This document shows, piece after piece, positions 23,318 through 23,520 of a stretch of DNA of 23,520 nt. The stretch's first letter is position 1; every line of letters begins with the position of its first letter. The notes below the pieces were generated by a model. The model worked only from the letters and a program-made list of their open reading frames with translations, searched no databases and was not told the origin of the DNA. Where the stretch lies: positions 1-23,520 of the forward strand of contig JBGSQB010000189.1 in NCBI GenBank assembly GCA_041738285.1. Reading direction: 5' to 3'. The position numbers were made by a program, and so were the translations under genes. The DNA comes from SZUA-521 sp041738285 (GTDB lineage: Bacteria; Pseudomonadota; Gammaproteobacteria; Pseudomonadales; Azotimanducaceae).

Positions 23318-23335
23318 TTGACAGTTCGCTATAGT
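23318..23335 (+). promoter_or_regulatory. Possible promoter elements before the last SDR gene
   Basis: TATAGT (23330-23335) is a good -10 candidate on the plus strand, about 33 nt before the ATG. A TTGACA (23318-23323) is only 6 bp upstream, too close to be its -35, and no other -35 is evident. The 124-bp gap (23245-23368) must also hold the promoter of the divergent molybdenum hydroxylase operon. Confidence 0.3.
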
Positions 23336-23368
23336 CGTCGGTCCGTTTACCAGGGTGGGAATCGCGTC

Positions 23369-23520
23369 ATGGCATGGCACAAGGACGATCTTGGGGATCA
23401 ATCGGGTCGGACGGTCGTGATCACTGGCGGCAATAGCGGCATCGGGCTCGAAGCTGCGCGTGCGCTCGCCGACAAGGGTGCGCGCGTCATCATCGCCAGT
23501 CGCGATCCCGCGCGCGCAAC
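23369..23520 (+). CDS. Short-chain dehydrogenase (5' part, runs off the window)
   Basis: The ATG at 23369 follows GGTGGGA and opens a frame to the window end (about 50 residues). It shows the SDR cofactor motif TGGNSGIG and then ALADKGARVIIASRD, where the Arg after Ser suggests NADP(H) preference. This pattern is typical of the retinol-dehydrogenase-like/WWOX-like SDR branch. The catalytic YxxxK lies beyond the window. It is divergent from the molybdenum hydroxylase operon and could share its regulatory region. Confidence 0.88.
   Translation, partial: MAWHKDDLGDQSGRTVVITGGNSGIGLEAARALADKGARVIIASRDPARA

Noticed and set aside
23318..23323. TTGACA as the -35 of a promoter with TATAGT
   Set aside because: The spacing is only 6 bp, far below the 16-18 bp required.

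Overview
This is a GC-rich (roughly 60% by eye), gene-dense stretch of a proteobacterial chromosome, most likely a gammaproteobacterium that grows on complex lipophilic or alicyclic compounds. The inference rests on gene content only: a large TonB-dependent receptor, an ECF sigma/anti-sigma pair, YceI, DUF3604, two Baeyer-Villiger-type monooxygenases, a cytochrome P450 and a three-subunit molybdenum hydroxylase. No rRNA, tRNA, CRISPR array or complete insertion sequence is visible.

Layout, left to right. (1) 1-2105, minus strand: a large lipoprotein with a CxxCH haem motif, followed after 4 bp by the first codons of a gene that leaves the window. (2) 2188-6091, plus strand: an SDR oxidoreductase, a decayed phytanoyl-CoA dioxygenase remnant on the minus strand, a flavin monooxygenase (BVMO-1) and a DoxX-like membrane protein. 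(3) 6075-8035, minus strand: YceI followed by an MFS transporter that has no ordinary start codon. (4) 8230-12137, plus strand: a secreted DUF3604 protein and a second flavin monooxygenase (BVMO-2), separated by a 155-bp MITE-like palindromic element. Without that element the two genes would be about 20 bp apart. (5) 12130-14280, minus strand: an ECF sigma factor and a fused zinc-finger anti-sigma / beta-helix / multi-TM protein. (6) 14401-18001, minus strand: a small secreted protein and a TonB-dependent receptor, ending in a clear hairpin. (7) 18143-23244, minus strand: a tightly packed five-gene set, FAD subunit > 2Fe-2S subunit > molybdenum subunit > MoaD-like protein > cytochrome P450. 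(8) 23369 onward, plus strand: the start of another SDR gene.

A coherent but unproven reading is an uptake-and-oxidation region. The TonB receptor would import a substrate. The P450 and molybdenum hydroxylase would introduce oxygen, the SDRs would oxidise alcohols to ketones, and the BVMOs would turn ketones into esters or lactones. YceI, DoxX-like and MFS proteins could handle lipophilic carriers or transport. The substrate cannot be read from the sequence.

The most unusual items are the anti-sigma/beta-helix fusion with a signal-peptide-like segment in its middle, the molybdenum hydroxylase-MoaD-P450 operon, the MITE that splits a probable operon, the MFS gene with a possible ATC start, the gutted PhyH gene, and the same 12-bp leader in front of both BVMO genes.
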